From Planctomycetaceae bacterium (GTDB taxonomy: Bacteria; Planctomycetota; Planctomycetia; Pirellulales; Thermoguttaceae): a stretch of DNA of 51,546 bases. Shown one piece after another: positions 8,717-17,226 of this stretch. Every line of letters begins with the position of its first letter. Position 1 is the stretch's first letter. The position numbers and the translations under genes were made by a program. Under the pieces are notes generated by a model, which saw nothing but the letters and a program-made list of their open reading frames with translations, searched no databases and was not told where the DNA came from. The stretch lies in contig SFIW01000013.1 of the NCBI GenBank assembly GCA_004556055.1, positions 1 to 51,546 of the forward strand, in the 5' to 3' direction.

Positions 8717-9219
8717 AAGAGCGGCAGTAAAGCGCGAGCAGCGCAAAATGAAACGGTCATATCAAAGCAACGTAAGTCGACAATCGTCGGAAGGATAGTC
8801 AATCGATCGGCGCGCGTCAAGCGCTTTCCCTATTAATACGAAGAGTTGAAAACGAAATTTCGCAAAAGTTCGTCAATGTAAAAAATTTTTATGAGAAATG
8901 TCGCCTAAAGGATTTAAAGAGAGAATTATTCGTCTCGCTTTTTGATTGACGCGGATTGAGAAATTTGGACGAATTTTGATTGGCGTCAAAAATGCAAGTA
9001 CATGTGTAGAGAGCGTTTTTCGAATAGAAAAAAGGATAAAGTGTAGCGTTTTGAAACAATGTGTTTAAAGTGAGCGTTTCAAATTTAGACGGTTCGGAAA
9101 ACGTTCGGTTCCATGGAGATCAGAAATTTATTTTTTAGCGCGAATTTTCGAAGTCCCTTTCCGTTCCTCTTTTGGGGATTGTCGCAAAAGAACGCTATTT
9201 GATAACGGAGCGAACGAAG
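8717..9219. other. Divergent intergenic region, AsmA-like gene / sigma factor gene
   Basis: This AT-rich spacer of about 500 bases has no convincing reading frame. On the minus strand TTGACG (8820-8815) and TATCCT (8797-8792), spaced by 17 bases, form a plausible promoter for the AsmA-like gene. Around 8945-8988 the sequence TTGACGC is followed about 30 bases later by its inverse GCGTCAA, a possible operator. The plus-strand promoter of the sigma gene could not be picked out. Confidence 0.4.
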
Positions 9220-9924
9220 ATGACCCAGGTACTGCGATACGACTATTATAACGCCGACGTGTTTCCGTTGGATTGGCCCTATTGCGACAGCTGGGGGCGC
9301 GTTAAGAAAAATAAAGCTTATTGGAACTTTCGACGTCGGCGCGCGTCTCAGGTTGCAGAGGAGCGGAAAGTGAACGACGATTTATTGATTGAACAGACTC
9401 TTGCCGGAGATAGAGAAGCTTTCGGCAAATTAGCGCTGAAGTATCAGGATCGCGTTTTCAATTTGGCGCTCCCGATCGTAGGTAATCCGGAAGACGCGCT
9501 TGACGTGACGCAGGAGACGTTTGTCCAGGCGTTGACGCATCTTGAAGGATTTCGACGATCAAGTCGATTCTACACCTGGCTTTATCGAATCGCGTACAAC
9601 TGCGCGGTAGGCGCGTTGCGTAGACGTCGACGAACGACGTCGATAGACGCGTTTGTCGAGGAGTTCGGCGACTCATTCGAAGCGGATATAGACGCGCCGG
9701 ACGCGCAATCGCATCGAGCGGACGACGCGCGAATTTTAAGCGCGGCGCTCCAGCGCCTTCCGGACGAATATCGCGAACCCCTTTCGCTTCGCGAAATCGA
9801 AGGGGCGAGCTACGACGAGATAGCCGACGTTTTGGGAGTTCCGATCGGAACGGTGCGCAGTCGCTTGCATCGAGCGCGCGCGGCGCTTCGCGAGATCCTT
9901 GAACGCGCGGGATATCGTTCTTGA
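9220..9924 (+). CDS. ECF-type RNA polymerase sigma factor
   Basis: This is a sigma-70 family, extracytoplasmic-function type protein. Region 2 is visible as REAFGKLALKYQDRVFNLAL, DALDVTQETFVQAL and FYTWLYRIAYN. Region 4 is LQRLPDEYREPLSLREIEGASYDEIADVLGVPIGTVRSRLHRARAALRE, with its helix-turn-helix. It should direct RNA polymerase to a stress-type regulon under control of the downstream anti-sigma factor. Two starts are possible. ATG 9220 (GGAG 9 bases upstream) gives 234 residues with an unusual aromatic and basic N-terminal extension. GTG 9370, with a strong AGAGGAG 6 bases upstream, gives 184 residues, the usual ECF length. The adjacent gene order supports the assignment. Confidence 0.88.
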   Translation: MTQVLRYDYYNADVFPLDWPYCDSWGRVKKNKAYWNFRRRRASQVAEERKVNDDLLIEQTLAGDREAFGKLALKYQDRVFNLALPIVGNPEDALDVTQETFVQALTHLEGFRRSSRFYTWLYRIAYNCAVGALRRRRRTTSIDAFVEEFGDSFEADIDAPDAQSHRADDARILSAALQRLPDEYREPLSLREIEGASYDEIADVLGVPIGTVRSRLHRARAALREILERAGYRS

Positions 9925-10027
9925 TATCGTCTAGGGAATAAGAATCGACGTTAATCGTTTTTAACGCGCTCCGCGTCGGGGCGCGTCATCCGCGGCTAGC
10001 GAACCGCGAGATCGAGGATCGTCGAGC

Positions 10028-11320
10028 ATGGAAATTTTGGATTGGAACGAATTAGTCGATCCGTATGTTGACGGGGAGCTTTCCGACGAGGAAGCGCGTC
10101 AGGTAGAGGAACGCTCTCATTTTGACGCGGCGTTGCGTTCTCAGATAGACTGGACGCGTCGATTGCGCCGACTCTTTGAGAATAGCAAGAGTCCTTTTCC
10201 GAAGGATTATGAGAGTCGATTGCAGGAGTCGTTGCGTAATTCGGAGGCTTGGGGCGCGATTGACGCGAGGCTTGCGAAGGTCGTCTCTTCGGAGTCGAAG
10301 CCGAGTCGAGGAACGCGGGCGAAGAATTGGGCGTTAATCGCGGCGAGCGTCGCGGCGATTTTCTCCGGCTTCGCGCTTTTTAGCGACGCGACGCTGCGTC
10401 GAGACTTCTCGGATTTTTCTGATCGACTTCTCGCCTTGAACTCGACTAAGGATTCTGGTTCCGCAAAGGTTTTCGAGCAGATCGAAAGCGATCCAAAAGA
10501 CAAGACGATCGGTTCTGTGGAAGACGAAGAGACGAATTTGAATGAAGGAACGGAACCGCTTCAGAACGCCGATTCGGGAACCATTATGTCGGTGAAAATG
10601 GGCGACGCCGACGCAGACTCTCGCGCTTTGTGCGCGAATGATCTTCAGTCCCCCCAGGTTGGAATTCTTGGCGACGCGGCGCCTGCGTCTCCCCCAATGA
10701 ACGCCGCCATGGGATTGAGCGCCTCCCCTGCGTTGGGGAGCGCGCGCGTAAACTCGACGCGGGGATTTTCGGCGCGTAGCGCGGGACGCGGTAGCTTTCA
10801 TGAAGGAGCGACGCTTTTATCGTCCGCTCCCCCGGCAGTGGAAATGAGTATGGGGAACGGGATCGACGACATGTCGTGGTCTGCTCCAGAGGACGAGACG
10901 AGCGGGTTTACGCTTCGACGCGACGCTCGTCGGTTGTCGCAGAAAGAATATTGGATCAAGGTCTCCTTTGCGGGGAGCGCAGAGCTTCGCGCGCAGATGA
11001 GCGAAGTTGAGCAAGTCTGCGAAGAAGAAGGGATCCGCTATCTCCAGAATAGCGGAAAAGGCGAAGTTCGACTCGTCAACGTCGCGCCGACGCAGTGGCG
11101 TCGACTAGCCGAGCGGCTAGGAGTAGGGGCGACTCGCGACGTGGAGGTTTCTCGCGCCCTCCAGGAATGGGCGCAGACGCCGAGCGAAGCCCCCGCGAAG
11201 GAGAACCTGAAGGACGTTCTTCTGGTCTTCCGTCTGCAATCGGAAGCGCGGGAGGAGCGCGCAGAGGGAAGCACCGGCGACGAGGCTCCGACCGGCGAGA
11301 ACACGCACGGCGGAAATTAG
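10028..11320 (+). CDS. Transmembrane anti-sigma factor
   Basis: This is a 430-residue protein. The first 50 residues (LVDPYVDGELSDEEARQVEE...) have the helical anti-sigma pattern, but without the His/Cys zinc ligands of the ZAS type. A membrane helix (WALIAASVAAIFSGFALFS) follows at about 101-119, with roughly 310 exported residues after it. These include a low-complexity Ser/Ala/Gly/Met part (residues 190-300) and a folded C-terminal domain with YWIKVSFAGSAELRAQM and LAERLGVGATRDVEVSRAL. It would hold the upstream sigma factor at the membrane until a signal is sensed outside. The 103-base gap from the sigma gene contains an ACGCGC/GCGCGT inverted repeat. Confidence 0.75.
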   Translation: MEILDWNELVDPYVDGELSDEEARQVEERSHFDAALRSQIDWTRRLRRLFENSKSPFPKDYESRLQESLRNSEAWGAIDARLAKVVSSESKPSRGTRAKNWALIAASVAAIFSGFALFSDATLRRDFSDFSDRLLALNSTKDSGSAKVFEQIESDPKDKTIGSVEDEETNLNEGTEPLQNADSGTIMSVKMGDADADSRALCANDLQSPQVGILGDAAPASPPMNAAMGLSASPALGSARVNSTRGFSARSAGRGSFHEGATLLSSAPPAVEMSMGNGIDDMSWSAPEDETSGFTLRRDARRLSQKEYWIKVSFAGSAELRAQMSEVEQVCEEEGIRYLQNSGKGEVRLVNVAPTQWRRLAERLGVGATRDVEVSRALQEWAQTPSEAPAKENLKDVLLVFRLQSEAREERAEGSTGDEAPTGENTHGGN

Positions 11321-11660
11321 GAGTCTGTTTCGAACGGGTTGTTTTCTCTGTGATTATTGATACAACTCGCGTAAGTTTTGTAATAATCAATTATGAACGT
11401 GAGTTTTCGCAGATTTTCCTAAATAATCAAAAATTTTTTGGAAAACGCTTGCGAAAAATCCTCCGGCTTAGTATGCTATTACTTTAGCATTCTCAGTTTT
11501 TCTGAGGATAGTAGATTATAGGGTCTTGCGAGCGTTTTTGACGTCGCGGGACAGATTTATACGAAATTATAATTTTGGGCAAGTTATCCGTTGCGCAGAC
11601 GTACGAGCGCGCCAGCGTTCGTCGCCGCGCCGCTCTATTCTGTATTGAGGAATAAGGGAA
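11321..11660 (+). other. Leader region of the intact DUF1559 gene
   Basis: This is a 340-base AT-rich spacer without a gene. It holds a strong candidate promoter (11449-11477), giving a transcript leader of about 175 bases, and a short hairpin CTCAG-TTTTT-CTGAG (11492-11506) near the expected transcript start. No known riboswitch fold was recognised. Confidence 0.5.
11449..11477 (+). promoter_or_regulatory. Candidate sigma-70 promoter for the DUF1559 gene
   Basis: TTGCGA (11449-11454) and TATGCT (11472-11477) are spaced by 17 bases. No better pair lies in this spacer. The gene downstream has the codon bias of a highly expressed gene. Confidence 0.55.
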
Positions 11661-12719
11661 ATGAAAAAAACGTCTATTGCAGGTTTTACGCTCATCGAAC
11701 TGCTGGTAGTTATCTCTATCATCGGTATGCTCGCGGGTCTCATGCTCCCTGCGGTGCAGTCTGCGCGTGAACAGGGTCGTCGTACGACGTGCATGAACAA
11801 TCAGAAGAATATCGCGTTGGCTTTCATCCAGTACGAGCAAACGAAGAATCGCTTCCCGCATTGGCGCGATGAAGGCGACGTGTCCTGGTCCGGGGCTAGC
11901 GAAAACGCCGTCGCTACCGCTGACGGCAAGCTTCAGCTCGGTTGGATTCCCCAGCTCTTCCCCTATATCGAACAGCAGCAACTCTACGACGTCATTCAGA
12001 CTGAAGGCTATTCTAGCGCGAACTGCGACGTCGCTCTTGAATCCTTCGTCTGCAAGAGCGCCGGTACGGCGGCCGGTGAAGCGAATTCGAATAACTACGT
12101 CGCAAACTGCGGCGTCGCCGACGGTCCTGTCGTTGCCGATCCTAACTCGAATTATAAAGCGACCGACGTCTCCAAGAATTACGGCGTCCTCACCGACGGC
12201 GTCTACGGCGGCGAAAAGCTCTCCATCAGCGCTATCAAAGACGGTACGACGAATACCCTTCTGATTTCTGAAAACCTTCAGGCTGGCAACATCTGGGCTT
12301 CTCAAGAGTTCCTCGTCGGTTTCTGCGTCAACAGTATCGACACTACTGGACAGTATGTATGGGATTATCCCGTGGTCATTGACGAAGCTTTGGTTTCCGG
12401 CGACGGATTGGTTAGCGGCGTAAATGCGCCTCTCAAGACGAACAACCTTCGCGACTTGATGGACGCTTCCACCGTCAACACTTACAACTCGCAGAATCCT
12501 GACAGCGTCAACAGCGGTCTTTGGGCTTGGGCGCGTATGTCCTCCTCTCATCCTGGCGTCATGGTCGCCGCTATGGTTGACGGTTCAACCCGCGTCGTCA
12601 ATGAATCTGTCGATCACGAAGTCTTGACCAAGGCGATGGCTCCGAACGATAAAGGCACCTACTGGTACAAGAATAACTTCACTTCCAAGACTCTTGACAT
12701 TTCTCAGCTTGGCAACTGA
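11661..12719 (+). CDS. DUF1559 prepilin-like secreted protein
   Basis: This is a 352-residue protein with an intact type IV prepilin-like start: MKKTSIAG|FTLIELLVVISIIGMLAG, cleavage expected after Gly 8, then PAVQSAREQGRRTTCMNNQKN. The exported domain ends with SSSHPGVMVAAMVDGSTRVVNES, the H-x9-DG signature of DUF1559. The family is expanded in planctomycetes, where the proteins are thought to be exported by a pseudopilin-like route; their exact role is unknown. Codon use is strongly biased (AAG, GTC, CTC, CTT), suggesting high expression. GAGG and AAGGGA ribosome-site candidates precede the ATG. It has its own promoter and strong terminators, so it is monocistronic. Confidence 0.9.
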   Translation: MKKTSIAGFTLIELLVVISIIGMLAGLMLPAVQSAREQGRRTTCMNNQKNIALAFIQYEQTKNRFPHWRDEGDVSWSGASENAVATADGKLQLGWIPQLFPYIEQQQLYDVIQTEGYSSANCDVALESFVCKSAGTAAGEANSNNYVANCGVADGPVVADPNSNYKATDVSKNYGVLTDGVYGGEKLSISAIKDGTTNTLLISENLQAGNIWASQEFLVGFCVNSIDTTGQYVWDYPVVIDEALVSGDGLVSGVNAPLKTNNLRDLMDASTVNTYNSQNPDSVNSGLWAWARMSSSHPGVMVAAMVDGSTRVVNESVDHEVLTKAMAPNDKGTYWYKNNFTSKTLDISQLGN

Positions 12720-12786
12720 TCTCGATTCTGCTAACGGGCGTTTCGTGAAGTCCTGATCTTAGCGGAAGGCTTGCCTGTATAGTCGC

Positions 12787-12807
12787 ATAAGGGCCCTTGG
12801 CCCTTAT
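12787..12807 (+). terminator. Hairpin terminator after the DUF1559 gene
   Basis: ATAAGGGCC and GGCCCTTAT form a perfect 9-bp stem around a CTT loop, followed by the T-rich GTTGTTTCTT. It lies 68 bases after the stop codon. Confidence 0.7.
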
Positions 12808-12918
12808 GTTGTTTCTTGAGATATGTTTTTATTTTCGTTTCTCGAGTTGCGCGCCTCCGCGACTCAGTTATGGACTATTCTCGGAAGCGTCTTTTTCTAT
12901 CAAAAATCATAGAACGTT

Positions 12919-12951
12919 AAAAAAGCGTCGGCTTTAAAACCGACGCTTTTT
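12919..12951. terminator. Bidirectional rho-independent terminator
   Basis: AAAAAGCGTCGG and CCGACGCTTTTT pair perfectly over 12 bases around an 8-base loop. There are T-runs on both strands, between the convergent DUF1559 gene and the G1P dehydrogenase-like gene. Confidence 0.85.
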
Positions 12952-12972
12952 CTTTAAATCGCGAGGCAAAGA

Positions 12973-14349
12973 TTAGAAAGACCAGAACCCGCCGGATTCA
13001 AAAAGAACGTCGACGCTTTCTTTCCAGAGTCCCATGTCTTGCGTCCAGTCAAGAACGTTGTACCGATATCGCAACTGCTGAGCGAGTTGATACGATTTAT
13101 GAAGTCGTTCTCGATCGATCCCGATCTCTTCCGGGATAGAGGGCGCCGACGAGAGGCAAATGAGCTCTTGAATCTGCGAGGCGGGAAGAAGTTGTTCCTC
13201 CAATTTGACTTTGAGTTCGGGCCACGCGTCTTTGAAGAGGAGAAGGCGCCGTCGCTGTTCTTCCGGCTCTACGTACTTTTTACGACACTCTCTCTTGACC
13301 GTTTCATAGAGTCCGGTTGTTCCAAAACGTTCTTCCAACTCTTTTTCGATCGTTTCCCAACTACGGAAATTCTTGTCGACGTTGTCGACGGCGGACTGGA
13401 AGGAGGCTTCCGTCCACGTTGATAGGATATGTTCGTAAAGCGCGGACGTCGAGATCGTTCCAATCCCAACTTTGAACCCGTGAGAGGGCGCTTCGCCGTT
13501 GTACGCGTGATGTTGATTATCCCAAAGATGGCTGAATTGGTGCTCGGCGCCGGAAGCGGTGCGCGACGTTTTGGCCTTCTGCATCGCCAATCCGCTCATG
13601 ATTAACCCTTCGACAAGGGAGGCGAGCGCTCTGGGATCGCCGACCGCGACGCCGAGAGGATTCGAAACCCATTCGCGCAAATTGTCTTGCACGAGCTTCC
13701 ACGCGATCGAGTCGATCGGTTCCGTTCCCAAGAGATCCGCAAGGAGCCAGTCCGCCCCCGCAGGAATTTTGGCGATAAGATCCGCATACCCAGCGGCGCT
13801 CATCTTCTGCGGGGCTTTCGCAAGGACGTTCATATCGATGAGAACTCCGCGCGGAGCGGGGCAACTGAAGGTTTGTTTGGTCTCGTTATATTCAATGGAG
13901 GCGCCGAAAGAAGTGTAACCGTCCATAGACGCGGCGGTTCCGCAGGTCATGTAAGGACGGTTGACCAGAGAGGAGGCGTATTTGCAAAGATCGTTGATCG
14001 TTCCCGACCCAACGGCGACGGCGATAGCGTTCGTCGACTCGAACTTCGGGCGCAAGGCGTCGACGAGTCGCATCTCCGCGTGCATATGCGGTTCGCGGAA
14101 TATATACGCGTCTTCCGTCTCTATTCCCTTATCGCGAAGACTCTTATCCGCCGCTTTCCCCGCAAGCTCGTAAGTAGTTTCATCCGCGACGATAAACGCC
14201 TTGGAATTTGGAAAGAGTTGAGAGAAAAACTCCCCTGTCGCGGCAAGGGTTCCCTCGCCGATGAGAACCGCTTTCGTATCGTCGCAAAAAGAGAGCGCAT
14301 GGTCGAGGCGCCGCGCGATCTCCTGATAAAAGCCTTGTGAACCGTTCAT
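12973..14349 (-). CDS. sn-Glycerol-1-phosphate dehydrogenase-like enzyme (AraM/EgsA family)
   Basis: This is a 458-residue enzyme of the iron/zinc alcohol dehydrogenase superfamily. A nucleotide-binding VGSGTINDLCKYAS lies at about 113-126, CGTAASMDGYTSFGAS at about 136-151, and the probable metal ligands are Asp near 190 (GYADLIAK), His near 270 (SGAEHQFSHLWDN) and His near 290 (PSHGFKVGIG). These features match the G1P dehydrogenase branch, which reduces dihydroxyacetone phosphate with NAD(P)H. G1P is the backbone of archaeal ether lipids and of a few bacterial products. The C-terminal 110 residues are longer than in archaeal enzymes, as in AraM. The ATG has AAGGA 7 bases upstream. The true substrate cannot be told from sequence alone. 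Confidence 0.8.
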   Translation of the reverse strand: MNGSQGFYQEIARRLDHALSFCDDTKAVLIGEGTLAATGEFFSQLFPNSKAFIVADETTYELAGKAADKSLRDKGIETEDAYIFREPHMHAEMRLVDALRPKFESTNAIAVAVGSGTINDLCKYASSLVNRPYMTCGTAASMDGYTSFGASIEYNETKQTFSCPAPRGVLIDMNVLAKAPQKMSAAGYADLIAKIPAGADWLLADLLGTEPIDSIAWKLVQDNLREWVSNPLGVAVGDPRALASLVEGLIMSGLAMQKAKTSRTASGAEHQFSHLWDNQHHAYNGEAPSHGFKVGIGTISTSALYEHILSTWTEASFQSAVDNVDKNFRSWETIEKELEERFGTTGLYETVKRECRKKYVEPEEQRRRLLLFKDAWPELKVKLEEQLLPASQIQELICLSSAPSIPEEIGIDRERLHKSYQLAQQLRYRYNVLDWTQDMGLWKESVDVLFESGGFWSF

Positions 14350-14395
14350 ACGTTCGTCCTTCTATTTGCAATGAGCGTATCGCTTACGTCTAACT

Positions 14396-14457
14396 GAAAA
14401 ACGCGTCGCGCGCTGATGATTCTTTAGAGAGAATTCTAGCGCGACGACGCGTTTTTC
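14396..14457. terminator. Long stem-loop terminator
   Basis: GAAAAACGCGTCG (14396-14408) and CGACGCGTTTTTC (14445-14457) pair over 13 bases. The stem continues as CGCGCT/AGCGCG after a single bulged base, around a loop of about 22 bases. It ends transcripts of the TPR lipoprotein gene on the minus strand and could work in both directions. Confidence 0.75.
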
Positions 14458-14486
14458 GCAACAACTGAACCACTATAATTTGCGTA

Positions 14487-17039
14487 TCATCTTCCTTGAG
14501 GAACTGTTCCGAGCCCCTTGGCGACGGCATTGCGGTACTGCTCCGGCGAGAGTTCGACGATTTGAGCGCCAGCCCTTTTCGCCGCTTCCAAGCGTTCCTC
14601 TGGAGTCGTGGTCTTTCGCGTCGACGGAATCTTCGCAGAGCGCGGGGTAGACTGATTTGCGGGAGTCGCGTTAAGCGCGACGTATTGAGGGGCGCTTTGT
14701 TCTGGCGAAACCTGTTTCGACGCGACGGAAGGGGAAGAGACTGCCGTCGACTGGACGGGCGCCGTATAGTCGCCGAAGCCGGTTGTCTGAGGAACGGACG
14801 CCGCCGCGATAGGCGCTTGCACGGCGCCGGAGACGGCAAAGGCGGAGTCGTCCCAGTCCTCTTCGTCGTCGAAATCGTCCTCGATGGGCGCTTCGGCTGC
14901 GGCGGCGACGAGGATAGGATCGTCGTATTCTTTCTCAATCGTTGCGACTGAGACGAAGTCGGCGACTAACCCGTCGCTTCGCGAAGCGACGGCCTGCCAT
15001 TCGTTTTCGAGTTGCGTCCAGAGATCGACGTCTTCCGACGATCGATTGGCGATCGCTTCGCGCCCCTCATCTGGAGCAGATTCCGTCGGCAAAGGAGAAG
15101 CGTCGATTGACTCGCGAGTCGTTTCCTCGCGTCGGGGACGCTCTCTCCTCGCTAGGGTAGGCGTTGGTTCCTGAGCGTTCTCGTCGCCGATGGAGCCAGG
15201 GCGATAAGCTACAAGCGTCTCCTGAGAATTTGCGGAGGCGAAGAGGCCTGGATTGCCGCTTCCGATATGCGCCGTCATCCGGATGTAGCCTGCGGCCTCA
15301 CGGTAGGTGACGTTGGCGACGTCGGGACGGAATTTCACGGGGTCAACGTCGGCGTTCGCGCCCTTTAAATCGGAACATTGGGCGACGAGGTACCCGCTAT
15401 TCTTCTCCTTAAGAACTTCGGGCACGCGGATAGGCGCGAGATAACGACCCGCTTTCTTTGTTCCGGCGCACGCGGCGAATTCTTCGAGGGAAGCGACGCG
15501 GGCTAGTTCTGCGTGGAACTTTGCGTCGAGTTCCTTGACGGAAAAGGATGGAGTCGCGTATTCGCTAAACCCTTGAGTAGTTCGCGCGGGCTGAGGAACG
15601 ACGGGTTGCGCGATAGCAGGCTGTGTAGCGACCGGTTGTTGTTCCTCAACTGCCCCGGAAGTGGCGCACGCGGAGTCGTCCCACTCTTCGTCTTCCCAAC
15701 TATCGTCGTCGGAATAATCGTAGGTCACGGCGTTTTCTGGAATCGTGTAATCGAGAACCGGTCCGACAGAGGCGTATTGTTGAGGAACCTGTTGCACAGC
15801 GGTCTGGGCTGAAGTCTCCTCGACAGGCGCCGTCGCAACGACAGGAGCGGATTGTGCGATCCTTGACGCGTTAGGCGTCGCTTGACCGGGTTCAATCGCC
15901 GATTGTATTGAGCCGGGGCTAAAGACCTTAACGTTCGCGTCCTGAACGGGCTGCTGAACAGGTTGCTGAACGGGCTGCGGAACGGGTTGCTGAACGGGCT
16001 GCTGAACGGGCTGCTGAACGGGCTGCGGAACGGGCTGCTGAACGGGTTGCTGAACGGGTTGCTGAACGGGTTGCTGAACGGGTTGCTGAACGGGTTGCTG
16101 AACGGGCTGCTGAACGGGCTGCTGAACGGGCTGCTGAACGGGCTGCTGTACGGGCTGCTGAACGGGCTGCTGAACGGGCTGCTGCGTCGAATTATCGGCG
16201 ACGGGGAGAGCTAAATGTTGCGCGTAGGCGGCGTTCTGAGCGTTCGCGAGGATTTTTTCCTTGTGAGGGAGTCTCGGGATCGGTTGAGCGGATTGAGCCG
16301 CGAGCTGAATCATTTGCGCTTCTTGCTGACTCGCGAGCTGTAATTCGCCAATTTTGTAATACTTATCCGCCAATAGCGCGTTTGCTTGCACGACTCCAAC
16401 TTCCGTCGCTAGCGGCTGAATTGCATTCGCACGATTTGAACCTTCAAGAAGGGTTAGCCCGTAATAGTATTGGGCCTGCGGAAAATTCGGAGCGCGTGAA
16501 ATGAGCGCCGCAAACTGTTGATCCGCCTCCTGATAGTCTTGCGCGTCATAGCACGCTTTCGCGTAGGCAAAGAGATATTCGTTATTGTTCGGAGATAATT
16601 GAAGCGCTTTCGCGTACTCCGCCTTCGCTTCTGAGTAGAACGTCTTCTTATTGGCGACGTATCCGATTCTGTAGTATATCGTCGCAAGAAGTTCCGGCGA
16701 AGCGGTAGAAGCCGCCGACGTGGCTAGATACTTCTGATAGAGACGCCCCGAATCGTGATATCTTTTCTGTTCGAAGTAAGAGTCCGCTTGCAAAAGAAGG
16801 CGTTCCGGCGACTCTTCGCGTCGCCCCCCGTAACCGTATTGAGCGACGGCGTCACGGACGTCGTCCGAATTCTTCTTAGGAGGTTCGTTCGGATCAGGAA
16901 GATCGGAAACGTCCGTGCACAACTCTCCAGGTTTGACGAAATCCGCCGAAGGGGAATGAAACGACGAACAGCCCGCGATTGCGGCAACGCCCAAAACCCA
17001 GGCTGCAAAATTCGTTCTAATCAGCGTCGTTTTCATCAT
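14487..17039 (-). CDS. TPR lipoprotein with QQPV repeat region
   Basis: This is an 850-residue lipoprotein. The signal peptide ends in lipobox IAGC (Cys near residue 23). Residues 80-230 contain tetratricopeptide repeats (YYRIGYVANKKTFYSEAKAEYAKALQLSPNN, then FAYAKACYDAQDYQEADQQFAALI and further units). A stretch of about 20 tetrapeptides QQPV/PQPV follows. The rest is Pro/Gln/Ala-rich and acidic, with twice-repeated blocks (EDEEWDDSACATSGAVEE... and DDEEDWDDSAFAVSGAVQ...). Such proteins are thought to be cell-envelope scaffolds, and the PQ-rich part may span the periplasm. I place the start at 17039 because AGGAG lies 6 bases upstream; a start 18 bases further up lacks this. The function is unassigned. 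Confidence 0.7.
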   Translation of the reverse strand: MMKTTLIRTNFAAWVLGVAAIAGCSSFHSPSADFVKPGELCTDVSDLPDPNEPPKKNSDDVRDAVAQYGYGGRREESPERLLLQADSYFEQKRYHDSGRLYQKYLATSAASTASPELLATIYYRIGYVANKKTFYSEAKAEYAKALQLSPNNNEYLFAYAKACYDAQDYQEADQQFAALISRAPNFPQAQYYYGLTLLEGSNRANAIQPLATEVGVVQANALLADKYYKIGELQLASQQEAQMIQLAAQSAQPIPRLPHKEKILANAQNAAYAQHLALPVADNSTQQPVQQPVQQPVQQPVQQPVQQPVQQPVQQPVQQPVQQPVQQPVQQPVQQPVPQPVQQPVQQPVQQPVPQPVQQPVQQPVQDANVKVFSPGSIQSAIEPGQATPNASRIAQSAPVVATAPVEETSAQTAVQQVPQQYASVGPVLDYTIPENAVTYDYSDDDSWEDEEWDDSACATSGAVEEQQPVATQPAIAQPVVPQPARTTQGFSEYATPSFSVKELDAKFHAELARVASLEEFAACAGTKKAGRYLAPIRVPEVLKEKNSGYLVAQCSDLKGANADVDPVKFRPDVANVTYREAAGYIRMTAHIGSGNPGLFASANSQETLVAYRPGSIGDENAQEPTPTLARRERPRREETTRESIDASPLPTESAPDEGREAIANRSSEDVDLWTQLENEWQAVASRSDGLVADFVSVATIEKEYDDPILVAAAAEAPIEDDFDDEEDWDDSAFAVSGAVQAPIAAASVPQTTGFGDYTAPVQSTAVSSPSVASKQVSPEQSAPQYVALNATPANQSTPRSAKIPSTRKTTTPEERLEAAKRAGAQIVELSPEQYRNAVAKGLGTVPQGR
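15944..16183 (-). repeat. Twenty 12-bp tandem units encoding QQPV
   Basis: The plus strand carries about 20 uninterrupted 12-base units of GAACGGGCTGCT, varying at a few sites (ctg/ttg, ctg/cgg, one gaaca and one gtacg). They stay in frame with the TPR lipoprotein and encode QQPV or PQPV. The variants are arranged in blocks, indicating growth by duplication of several units at once. Such an array can change length by slippage. Confidence 0.9.
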
Positions 17040-17226
17040 TTGTCGCTCCTGCCACATGGCGTGAAAGACTCCATGCGCGCCATATTAGCGCGCTCCGTCC
17101 GACATTTGCCTAAACGTAAATGATAAGGCGGCGAAACGTCGTATTGAGTTTATCGACAGGGGCGATAAATATGTTTAGTTTAATATTAACGAAAATTTAA
17201 AATAGTCAAACTGTAACGAGGCGTGG

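Noticed and set aside
11493..12551. A 352-codon minus-strand frame opposite the DUF1559 gene
   Set aside because: The sense strand encodes a recognised prepilin-like protein with promoter and terminator. The antisense frame has no motif and is a by-product of codon bias.
15944..16183. Tandem repeats considered as a CRISPR array
   Set aside because: The units are only 12 bases, directly adjacent with no spacers, and encode in-frame QQPV. No cas gene is nearby.
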